Part shown: positions 11,201-20,597 of the stretch, one piece after another
Position numbering within the stretch: position 1 is the first letter of the stretch
Layout of the letters: every line of letters begins with the position of its first letter
From: Marthasterias glacialis
Lineage: Eukaryota; Echinodermata; Asteroidea; Forcipulatida; Asteriidae
Length of the DNA: 64,000 bases
Direction: 5' to 3'
Assembly (NCBI GenBank): GCA_911728455.2
Contig: OU452226.1
Coordinates: 10,081,498-10,145,497 of the forward strand
The notes under the pieces: model-generated
Databases searched by the model: none
What the model was told of the DNA's origin: nothing
The model's input: only the letters and a program-made list of their open reading frames with translations
Program-made: the position numbers and the translations under genes

Positions 11201-14200
11201 TGCAATACTGGACCCAACATCTTGAAGGAGACACTGGATCTGTGGAAATGAATCAGATTACCCAACAGATGAGTGAAAACACTGTGTGTCCTGAATAATT
11301 GAATGGTAATTAATCCTGTGCTATCATACAACATGTATTGAGGATCGAATTTCCAGAGAAACAAATGAACAAAAACTACCTGTCACTTGCAGGGCAAATG
11401 TACAAAACTAAATAATACCAAACTTTTTCTGATTGGAGATCATCATGGCTTAGTTTTCCATGGCTTTGACATTCTGAATATCATTCCATTTCGGGAGAAT
11501 CTCAAAAGTGGAAACAGTAGGAACATTTTAATTAGATCGGTTAAGTATTCCAGTGGTTCAATGTTAACATTAAAATGCCAACACACATTATTCCCTTGTA
11601 AAGGAATGTTTCATAAGTTCAACACAATGTCGTGGTCCAGCGAAACATTCTGGCAGTGCACTGGACTGCAGCGTAATGCTTGCAGGAAGGTGCTTTCGAA
11701 CACACCGCGTGAAAACAGGCTGGATCTTTGTGCGAATCATTACAATAAATGCTGAGGGATATACAAGGAATACATGGCTAGAGATTGACAAGGGGCTTTG
11801 ATGTTTCACACTAAACTGGTATTTAGTCTTTTAAAAACGTTCAACTGGTTAACGTTACGTACCTCCTGTAGCTGCGAGTCAAATGTGTGCTCAGCTTCTT
11901 TGGCAAACTCTCTTGCAAGTCTGCAATCAAATCATGTTCAACAAAATTTTGATGACCAAAAGGTTTAACACTTTGTTATAAAACCCAAACAAACAAAAAA
12001 ACAGTGGCTTTGTATACGTGATTAAAACCAATAGATCTGTTGGCATCAACTGAAAACGGGTGGGGGGAGAAGGGATTGCAATAACAACATGAACATGGCG
12101 CATATTACAATGTAATGTGTCACACATTCCACTGTATAATAATCAAATAATTAGTTCCATTTGTTGCGTGCCCTCTCTATCTGACGAAGTTTGAAGGCGC
12201 AAGTTACAACAGCAAATAATGTAAAAATCAGAAATCAAAATGACATCAAAATACAACAATTCAATAAAGCCTAAAACGGATTCAATGTACCAAACAATAC
12301 GTACAGATTCAGCATAAAATTACACATAGTACATTTCAAATGCAGACACCCTCACCCCTAAAAAGGGGGGGGAGGAGGACAAGATAATAAAATACACAAT
12401 AATAAAGAATGAAACATAGCACCCGATTCTCCTCAATTGTGTCAGTAGTAAGTGGAACAAAGTAACACTGAGCTCTCATTCCAAAGCGACACAGATTATA
12501 ACCCCTCAACCTAGATTACTCTAGTGTTCTTAAACAACACCAGTCAGTATAATCTGGGTTGCTGGTGGCACCCCAGCTCAGCTCTGCTTACTACTGACAC
12601 AAATGGGGAGTATCGGGTAAACATAGAGACGTAATAACAGACTATAGACCTCTTTAAACAAGTGAGTGTTAAATTTCTGCTTGAAAGCAAATCGATGTTG
12701 AAATACTGACCCAATAGAGGATGACAGTTCGTCTGTGGCTCCCAGTGCTTCAAATACATCATCGTTCTTTGGCCGACGGTCACCAGTAAAAGTCGCGGAT
12801 AATCCTGCATGAAACATTTACAGAAATTTAAATTTTTGCAAAGTACACAATGTCTTATAGACTAATCCGAGCAGCTTCATGGGTGTTAACACCACCGCGG
12901 ATATGGCCGCCGCACGCGCGCCACAATCGCGCGTCAGCCGCAAATATGTATCAATCAGCATGGAGGGTTCACAGTGCATATGTGCGTCAACCTTCCGTGT
13001 GCGGCGGCCATAGCGTCAGTGGTGTAAACGCCCATGAACGAGCTGCTCAGATTAGTCTATAGACAGCAAAGTCAGGGTATCTTTTTGACTTTTCATCTGT
13101 TTAAAATTTGAATACAATAATCTGTTAACTATATACGAGAACACTACTGTTAAGATTTGAAACTTTGCATGATGGAAATACAATCTAGTGAGGTTTGCGG
13201 AGACACCCTGTTCATAAACTCTCTGAAGCAAACAAAATTGCTCAAAGCAAAAATCGAGTCAATAGAATAGGCTTAGGATCCTGCTAGGGTTAAGCCTCTA
13301 CTCAACACATTGCTATTGTGAGTAACAAGTACTGATCATTTACATTAATTTAACAACATTCCCTATGGACCTTATGGACAAACTATGTAAAAAAAAAACC
13401 TGGACAAAAAATAAAACAATTCAAACGACTAAATGATCATTTCAAATTGAGAAACTGATCACACGTCTTCTTCTCACCTGCATCTCCAGTTTTTGTGTAG
13501 ATCTTAGGCAGTTTCAAGTTGTTGCTCTTTAATTTTTCACTGAAAAATTAAATAAAAAAAGGAAAGAAAAAAATTAACTTTTTTCCCGACAACCCTAACC
13601 ACTCAAAAATCTGGAGAAAAAAATAAATAAATACAAAAGTAAGGTTAAAGTTACGAGCATTTACCGCACAGTTAACAACTTTGAAAACAAAGCCAGACGC
13701 ACATATTCCAATAAGGCCTTTAAAGGAACATGTGTGATACTCAACTCAATAATCGTAACAAAAGCTTATGAGTGAGCAGAATCAATGAGTTTGGGATCGT
13801 TTTTCCGTCAAACCAAGTATGATATTGTTCATCTTGGTGGAGATCGATTCATGATTTTATGATAAAAATCAGAAAACCATGCATCTTCAGCTGATATTTC
13901 AGAAGTACAAGCAGGCACTGGTCAGGGACTTTGGTTTATGATCATCACAACTAAGGAATAACAGGTGTAGGCTAGACCCAGTATCTGGGGCGCTGCACTC
14001 CTTTTTTTGAAATTTTAACATGTAAAAAAAAATGAAAGCACTCCGCAGATTGTCTGTTCGCTGATGTCCTGAAAACCATATTGTTTTAGCTGGATACCAG
14101 CGAACGGACAATCCGCGGAGCTTTTAATGCGTCTTTTTACATGTAACAAAACAGTCGTTGATGAATATCCAGATCCCATAATGAGTCATGTGACACGACT

Positions 14201-14989
14201 GACCTCAAACTGGAAAAAATCATGAACGTGCAGACAGGATGGGCTGTTTTAGTAAAAAAAACATTGATTTGCAGGACAAACCAAATGATCATGAGTACAA
14301 TAAAGGTCTGGTATTTCATCTTTGATATCTTGAGAAGCCAGGGAGGCAATTTTCCAGCTATTTTGTTGTCTTTATCATCATTTGTGCAATTTTTGGTTCG
14401 GTATCCACACAATCATAGCAAATTGGATTCATCATGTTCATGAATATGATGATACATATGCTTGCCTGGGGCGCTAGTAGTAGTATAGTCACGGTTACTG
14501 GGTCTACTGTACTACTACTAGTACTAGTAGAAGCTATTCGTAAAGACGTAATAAAATTAATTAAATCAGATCGATGTGTTAATCTTATTTTTTCAGGATA
14601 AATTGTCTCCAAAAAGCTAAGTTGCCACATGTCAACTTTCCTTTTCCTTGCCCAAGGCAAGCAAGGATCGAATTCCCACAATATAAAATAATGGTCGAGT
14701 TGCCACTCACACTCAAAAGTCAATGTTCATGACGATCAATATGATCAATTCAATGCCACGGCCCAATGCCACTGCAGTGGTCATGATGGTGGTCGAGTTG
14801 ACTCAGCCTCAGTAAATATTTCATCGTCATTTCGGGATAGTTTACAACTTGCGTACATGAAATAAACCGGAATAATCACCTACAGAGCTGCCGACTATGT
14901 ATAGAAAGATTACCACAAGGAAGTAAACACATTCTTCTTGTATTCGTTGACAATAAAAGGCGAACAAACCGCGGAGAAATAAACCCCAT
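8222..14989 (-). CDS. MMAB: ATP:cob(I)alamin adenosyltransferase, mitochondrial (MMAB), complete, nine exons
   Basis: A PduO-type enzyme that transfers the adenosyl group of ATP to cob(I)alamin, making coenzyme B12 for methylmalonyl-CoA mutase. Exons, in reading order: 14989-14880, 13539-13478, 12804-12711, 11920-11863, 11239-11167, 10727-10630, 10054-9990, 9708-9649, 8405-8222. All sites are GT-AG and phases agree, giving 267 residues (human 250). Residues 1-36 are Arg/Leu-rich with no acidic residue, a typical mitochondrial presequence. Then come [13 protein letters not shown] (about 46-58, ATP-binding), [23 protein letters not shown], the SICRRAERR active-site helix (179-187) and KFLNRLSDYLF (203-213). 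The C-terminal tail is diverged and longer than in vertebrates. The start has a strong Kozak context (GCGAAATGG); an out-of-frame ATG lies 26 bases upstream. An E-box CACGTG lies at 15006-15011. Confidence 0.93.
10806..11050 (-). repeat. 'AGGCCTTTTCACACTAT' MITE-like repeat, copy 1
   Basis: On the minus strand it begins AGGCCTTTTCACACTATC and passes through GGTAAAATTTCAACCTGG and AGCTTGTGGGTTACA to a TGCAATACTG block. The same order occurs on the plus strand at 62324-62702. It lies in an MMAB intron. Confidence 0.8.
12856..13061. repeat. Palindromic MITE with TATAGACTAATCCGAGCAGC ends, copy 1
   Basis: Left end TATAGACTAATCCGAGCAGC and right end GCTGCTCAGATTAGTCTATA are near-perfect inverted repeats. 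The GC-rich middle is itself largely self-complementary (ACACCACCGCGGATATGGCC against GGCCATAGCG..GTGGTGT). A second copy is at 57763-57957. Located in MMAB intron 2. Confidence 0.85.
13973..14506. mobile_element. 'TAGACCCAG' element, 534-bp long form
   Basis: It starts TAGACCCAGTATCTGGGGCG and ends GGTTACTGGGTCTA, so the ends are inverted repeats matching the short palindromes at 17897 and 36559. The inside shares a long block with 15361-15505, including ATTTCATCTTTGATATCTTG. No transposase frame is visible, so it appears non-autonomous. It lies in MMAB intron 1. Confidence 0.75.
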
Positions 14990-15360
14990 TTCGCTCGCGA
15001 GCCAGCACGTGACATAGTAACTGGACGTGTACGTGTCTGTTCACTCCAAGTAGCCAGTAATCACAAAGTGCCCGACTATTGTAATAGACAACCTTGTCCT
15101 CAAATTTTATCGCCCCCAAAGATTCAACACAAAAACCCAGGCTCCGGACGAGGTTGAAATGACCCTGGCAAAGTTATTTTCCAGATTTGGTTGGGGAAAG
15201 ACCCGTGGTAGCAAGGCACCTAATTAGATTTAAAAACTGAAAAGCTGAATAAAAACATGTCTTTGCAGAATGATAAAATAGAAATCCTTACATTGACCCC
15301 CAAAATGTAGAAAGATTTAAATGGAAATTTTGACTTGTTTGATAATCCTACCGTATGTTT

Positions 15361-15667
15361 TTAACGGCTTCATTTTGAGTGGTTTTAGTGGGCTAAAAAA
15401 TCATCGATTTGGAGGACAGAAAGTGATCGTAAGTACAATTAAATGCATTCTATTTCATCTTTGATATCTTGAGAAGCCAGTAGGCGATTTTCCAGCAATT
15501 CTGTTGAGTTTTTGTCGTAATTTTGGCCACTTTTTTAGAGGTGTTTTAAATCCTCTTCGCCATAACAGCTTTTCAAACCAACTTACACATACTTTTCTGG
15601 GGCGCTAGTACGACCGACAATGTCAAAATTATAAAAAAGGAGTACAGCGCCCCAGTTACTGGGTCTA
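15361..15667. mobile_element. 'TAGACCCAG' element, internal block plus right end
   Basis: The internal block (GATTTGGAGGACAG, then ATTTCATCTTTGATATCTTG at 15452) matches 14260-14360. The right end GCGCCCCAGTTACTGGGTCT finishes at 15667. I could not find a matching left terminus, so the copy looks 5'-truncated. It lies between the NOL4-like gene and MMAB. Confidence 0.65.
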
Positions 15668-15937
15668 TCACACTATAATAATCTGAACTGTCAGGCTCTA
15701 CTTTCCCATTCCTCATTTTTAAATTAAACGTAAGTTTAACTCCAAGCCTTTTTCCGTCCTTTTAACAAAAATTTGGACAACTCGTTGTCATGAAGACAAA
15801 ATGTGAAGTAGTGGTACAATTTGCAAATTAACCACCCTGAAGTGCAGGTAAGTAGCAAAATGGATAAACCAATACTTAAGCAAACTCGTTAAGACAAACC
15901 TGTTCACAGAAAGAGTGGCTTGAGAATTTTTAGATAA

Positions 15938-15943
15938 TTTATT
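15938..15943 (-). other. Candidate polyadenylation signal of the NOL4-like gene
   Basis: AATAAA on the minus strand lies about 245 bases after the stop codon at 16189. It is the nearest canonical hexamer; there is no transcript evidence. Confidence 0.4.
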
Positions 15944-16188
15944 GTAATTATGATTAGAATCAAGACATGTAAAAAGCAACAGCTTCATCAGGTTTTGAGA
16001 GTTGCCCTCATTCTTTGTATCAAAAGTTACAAAAAAATTGCATGGTAGAAATCTAAATAACTGGTAACATTTCACGTTTTCTTTCACTGAGCTGAGACAC
16101 TACAAATCTTGCCTGCTGGATTGCCAAGGCTCTGTTGTGGCTCTTTTGTAAGCAAGTGATGTCGCGGGCAAACATTGTGTAAAGAAAC

Positions 16189-18706
16189 CTACCTCTTCAC
16201 TTTGACACTGCTGACATACTTTCTGCGTTTCCCGTCTTTGGAAAAGGCCAAGGAGTGGCATGTGGGACACGAACGGCCGAACTCCTGAACGTAACCCCTC
16301 GTTATTCGAAAGTACTTGCTCTGAGCCTACATGGAGATAAGAGTTCACACCGGAGGTGTCATAAGTTTATTTATGATAGGAAATTGATTTTGAACAATTG
16401 AAGAGTGGTTTGAGTAAAGAGTACCAGTTTTCAGACTGCTATCCTCCACCATCCCCCACAAAAAAAAAATAATAATATAATAATGAATAAATAAATAAAT
16501 AAATACATACACTACAACAAAAAAGTACAGGGACAAAATAATAAAACAGAACCATTTAAAATGTAAAGAAAGAAACAAAGATATTTGACAAAGCAAACAT
16601 TAAACAAAATACAAAAACACCTAATATCATTCATATTGGGACACTTAGAAATAAGGGTTTACCCTTGGATGTCAAATTTAAAGAAACTTTAGGTCTAGAT
16701 AACTTTCAAACAAGAGGAAGAACGGGGGCATCAGCATGAAGATACTCACAAATTCCAAGACCCTTTTATATCCACAATGTTCAAACTGGTCGGAATGGAT
16801 TTCTTGTATGACATCAAAGATGGAGGCACTTGATAAGACGCGTAGGAACTGGTTGCACCCCCTGTCCTGTAATTCATATAATTGGGAATTCACAGAGATT
16901 CATTTTACAAGATTTTAGATTGGGGAATGCATACAGACATAACCTAATAAAAGATTATAGCTAGGGCTTTCAAGGATGGAATTTTCCTGGAAGCCAGTGC
17001 CTCTGATGCTTTCGTCGTAGCCCTCTCTACGTCTTCTACTTCTATGTTGGTAACTGGTACTCATTGTAATCCTGTTCATCAACTTAGAGGATTGTTGCAT
17101 TGTCTCAAATAGTGGACACTTGCTGTGCAAAGTGCTATCTCTCTCTCAATTATACACAGGCAGTGCAAGTAAACGAACTTCAGACACTGGTTGCTCCCTT
17201 AAACTGCTGGACTTTGTTGAGGGCATTCTTAATCGTTTTGGAGCCTCGACACCCCTTGAAAAATAAAGTTGTTCCCAATTCCATTGATCGCTTGAATAAA
17301 ACATTTTGATGGAAGTGTGTCGGTTTTTTCAGGCCAAACGGCCCTTGGCTCTTGATCCCGGGCCAATCTCCTACCCCAATAGAACTAACTTGATGAGATG
17401 ATTACAACACAACACAACCATCCTCCTGACAGTCTTTTGATTTCCGGATAGTCGGGATGTGGGTTACAAGCAATCATTGCAAATCCAAAGAGATTGCTTT
17501 TTTTTTGTTTTTGTTAGAGTAGTAAGTTGTAACCATGGTGTTGCAAACCCTATTTGGATTTGCTGGGCCAACAATGCTTTTACAAAAGGATTTTATAAGC
17601 CCTGTATTATTATTTACAAGTAATATTGTTCAAGTACATTTGATTTTACTCAATAGAAAAGGGCTTGGATTGGAAAAGTCAAATCATATCTAATTTTAGT
17701 TGCGATAATCGACAGGGTGATCAAGCGTTACAATACAGCCAAGCTATTTTAACTTAACTTGCATAAATGTCTTTGTTGGTTTTTTCATTAGGCCTAATAC
17801 TTTTTCTTTTCACTTTATTGATAAACTTTAAAAAAGCAATATAAATTATACTTAACTTAGTTAGGCCTAATTACTTTTTTATACAATGTCTTTACCTAGA
17901 CCCAGTAACTGGGGCGCTGTACTCCTTTTTATAAAATTTTGACATTGTCAGTCGCACTACCGACCGATGTCAAAATCTCAAAAAAGGAGTTCAACACCCC
18001 AATTACTGGGTCTAGTCTATACCATAACTGCCTATTTTACATAAATCTTTTCTTTTGTAATCAGGGGCCTAGCTAAACCCCCCAAAAAGGAGAAAATAAT
18101 AAAATTTAAAATACAAATTAATAACTTATTTGTTTATAAAGTTTATGTTTAACAAAAGCACTTTTATTTGTTAATTAAGCAATATCCTGCATTAGTTCTT
18201 TATTTGACAATTCGCCTTAATATAATATCTAGGCCTTAATCCCTTAGATATAGAAGCCTCACCATCTTTTTCTTGTTGACTGGGATGACGACAACATTAC
18301 TGATCCCGAGCTTGGGGTCACCCATGAGTTGAAACCCTTTACTCGAGATCCAGTAACGAAGGTGAGGAACAATCGGCGTCTCTGGATTCTGAAGATACTC
18401 CAAGATGCTCTGATACTTTTCCTCCGAGATGATGGACGATGGAGATTTCCCAAGAGCCAGACGTTTGATGTACCCGGCCATGTGCAGTCGGTGCTCTTCT
18501 TCATTTGTTGGGACTGGGAGCGCGGCGGTCGAATTGCCGTCGGGATCTGGTACCGCCGGGGTGATGTCGTCGTCGTTGGATGTTATCTCCACCGTCATTT
18601 CCATCAGAGAAGTTCCTTGGTCATCTTCCCCATTTTCTCTGTTACTGTCTTGGAGTGCGGCCTGGACAAGACTATTAATTTGGTCTATAGCAGACGACGA
18701 TGCCAT
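16189..18706 (-). CDS. NOL4/KRBA2-like domain protein with H2C2 integrase-type zinc finger, three exons
   Basis: Exons 18706-18263, 16866-16750 and 16326-16189 join in phase 0 to give 232 residues. Residues 1-75 are acidic and Ser/Thr/Pro-rich, probably disordered. Residues 95-145 (EEKYQSILEYLQN.., YWISSKGFQLM, VVVIPVNKKKM) resemble the N-terminal domain of vertebrate NOL4 and the matching part of KRBA2-like retroelement proteins. Residues 164-210 form an H-x5-H-x28-C-x2-C array (H172, H178, C207, C210), the zinc-binding module of retroviral-type integrases; exon 2 carries both His and exon 3 both Cys. The frame stops 22 residues later after a basic tail (KDGKRRK, KVKR), so there is no DDE core, reverse transcriptase or protease. 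Introns argue for a host gene rather than a recent insertion. Function unknown; nucleic-acid or protein binding is inference. The start has a fair Kozak context. Confidence 0.8.
17897..18014. repeat. 'TAGACCCAG' palindromic MITE, short form
   Basis: TAGACCCAGTAACTGGGGCG at the left and CAATTACTGGGTCTA at the right frame an imperfect palindrome of 118 bp. It lies in the first intron of the NOL4-like gene. Confidence 0.85.
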
Positions 18707-19909
18707 GACGTTGGAAATTGCGAGTTTATCTCCCGAAAATGTTTTTTATCGGCGCAGTTTTCAGAGGGATTGAGATTTCAGCTAGCGCAAATCACACTGC
18801 GCTGCGCGAATTAAAGATGGCGCAGATCGATGATGACGCGGCCGTATTCCTGGTTTTTATTCCCAGGGCGAATGTGGGCTAATTAACATAAATGGGCGTA
18901 TTTGAGACTAGCCCTGGCACTAAAAACCAATCAGAGGCATTCATCGTTGCTACATCGGCTCTTCATCACACAGTCTCTGAAGATAGTAATAGATTAGGGT
19001 CCTTCCCCTTTCTCTGATTCTTTCCTACGTGCCCCCACAAAGGTCACAGCACCGTGTAAGATTCAGTCCTTACTCTACACACGCTCCTAGCTTACGTCGC
19101 CTTTCTGTATGCTCACAGTATCAATATTTTCCACTCACAGACACCATAAATCACAAGGTCATCCCCTCCGCGATAAAATGACGGTCTGGTGCCAGAGACC
19201 GTCTGCTGCCATCAGCTTCTTTGGTCATATTCCTTGTATTCCATAACAGTAATGAATGCTATAAATTGTACCCAAAAACACACACACACACAAACACACA
19301 CAAACACACACAAACAAACAAACTATTTCTCTTTGTTCCAGCCTCGGTTTGGTTACATTGATTTAAATGGGAGAATCCATCATCTAGGATCAGTTTTATT
19401 ACCTATTCAAAAGCCGAATTTCTTTATTTATTAAGTCCCCTTTGCTGGTCAGGTACATTTGTTTTGTCCTCCGTGTATATACAAAAATGTGCATTGACGG
19501 TTTATAAAAAAATCACCGATATAGTAATTTCAGGCCATTCCTGCGTATATTTAGGCCTTGTTATTTTGTGTATTCGAAAATTGGCTTTCTAAAACCCGGC
19601 AGTGTCTGTCAAAAAAAATAAAAATAAATAAAATTAAAAAAATGGCCAATTGCCATTTAAAACAACCATGCAATCCTTATCAGTGAGTCCAGGAATTCAT
19701 AATTATGTCGTGCTTCGAGCGAGAAATTGGAACAGTCATTAAGAATAGTAAGTTCCACTCCATCCAACGTGTGTTTACACACAGCAATCTAACAGCCAAG
19801 AATCCTACTACGAATGAATAATCATTTACTAAACTCTGACTTTATGTTTCGAGACCTTTTGTGTTCAATGAAAATATAAATGCTTGTTCGTTGTTCTACA
19901 CATACGGTC
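18707..19909. promoter_or_regulatory. Upstream region of the NOL4-like gene
   Basis: GC-richer DNA just upstream of the start (18770-18850, with several CGC words and AAAGATGGCGCAG, a YY1-like site) and a CCAAT at about 18927 suggest a TATA-less promoter firing to the left. Further right come a CA/CAAA microsatellite (19277-19322), a copy of the GCCTCGGTTTGGTTACATTG repeat (19338-19375) and AT-rich DNA up to the retrotransposon. No coding exon seen. Confidence 0.45.
19277..19322. repeat. CA/CAAA microsatellite
   Basis: Runs of CACACACA alternate with CAAA and pass into CAAACAAACAAA. Confidence 0.9.
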
Positions 19910-20108
19910 TGTAACAAGTGTTATGGTCAACTTGTATAGCGCCCTCCTATGACAGCTGCTTATGCTGCATGGGTTCTAGGAACACACACACAGGTAGACA
20001 CATTGTATTCACATGTTTGATGAGTTATGACAACACGATATGATCAAGCCCAGAACGTCTCCGACTGAGTTATTTAGTAGTATTTTAAGTGATACAAATA
20101 CTATTACA
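19910..20108 (+). repeat. 5' LTR of the Ty3/gypsy element
   Basis: 199 bp, matching 24838-25036 base for base as far as I can read. It begins TG and ends CA. It should hold the promoter, but no clear TATA box was identified. Confidence 0.96.
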
Positions 20109-20122
20109 TGGTGTCAGAAGTG
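20109..20122 (+). other. Primer-binding site, tRNA-Leu
   Basis: TGGTGTCAGAAGTG starts directly after the LTR. It is the reverse complement of the 3' end of a metazoan tRNA-Leu (..CACTTCTGACA plus CCA), so minus-strand synthesis is inferred to be primed by tRNA-Leu. Confidence 0.85.
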
Positions 20123-20597
20123 CTTTCGTGTATTTGGTCAACACATAGAAGAAGATTTTCCAGGAAAAGAACAGCAAAAGGCAACAGAATTTATCCGAGG
20201 CTGTACTGTGAAAATTGTGTGCTCTGTGTACATGTGATCAGGTGATTACCCATAGAGAAGAAGTGATCATCTAACAGGTAACAAAAAACTTGCTTTAGAA
20301 ATTGTGCTAAGTAAGACTAGACAACGAAAATTGTAGAAATTGTGCTACAAATCATCATCAACTGATAAAGCAACTGTCCAAGAGATCCGTCAAGAAAGAC
20401 AAGAACAATTGAATTTATTAATCGAGTTACTGCAGTATCAGATATTTTTGTGGTTGAGTTTAGTTATTGATCCTGGGGGATGGGTCTGACCCCTTCCATG
20501 ATTTAGCTGATTAGTATAAGTCTTGGGAGTAAGTACCTGGGTAGATTTCTGAACTTGAGCATAATTATTGTCTGCCTGCAGTTGCAAATATCGAACA

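Noticed and set aside
14910..15119. Unspliced minus-strand frame covering the MMAB start
   Set aside because: A different frame in the same exon gives a presequence that splices in phase with the enzyme; the longer unspliced frame does not.
18329..18814. Two long plus-strand frames opposite the first NOL4-like exon
   Set aside because: They are antisense shadows of a GC-richer coding exon and resemble nothing known.
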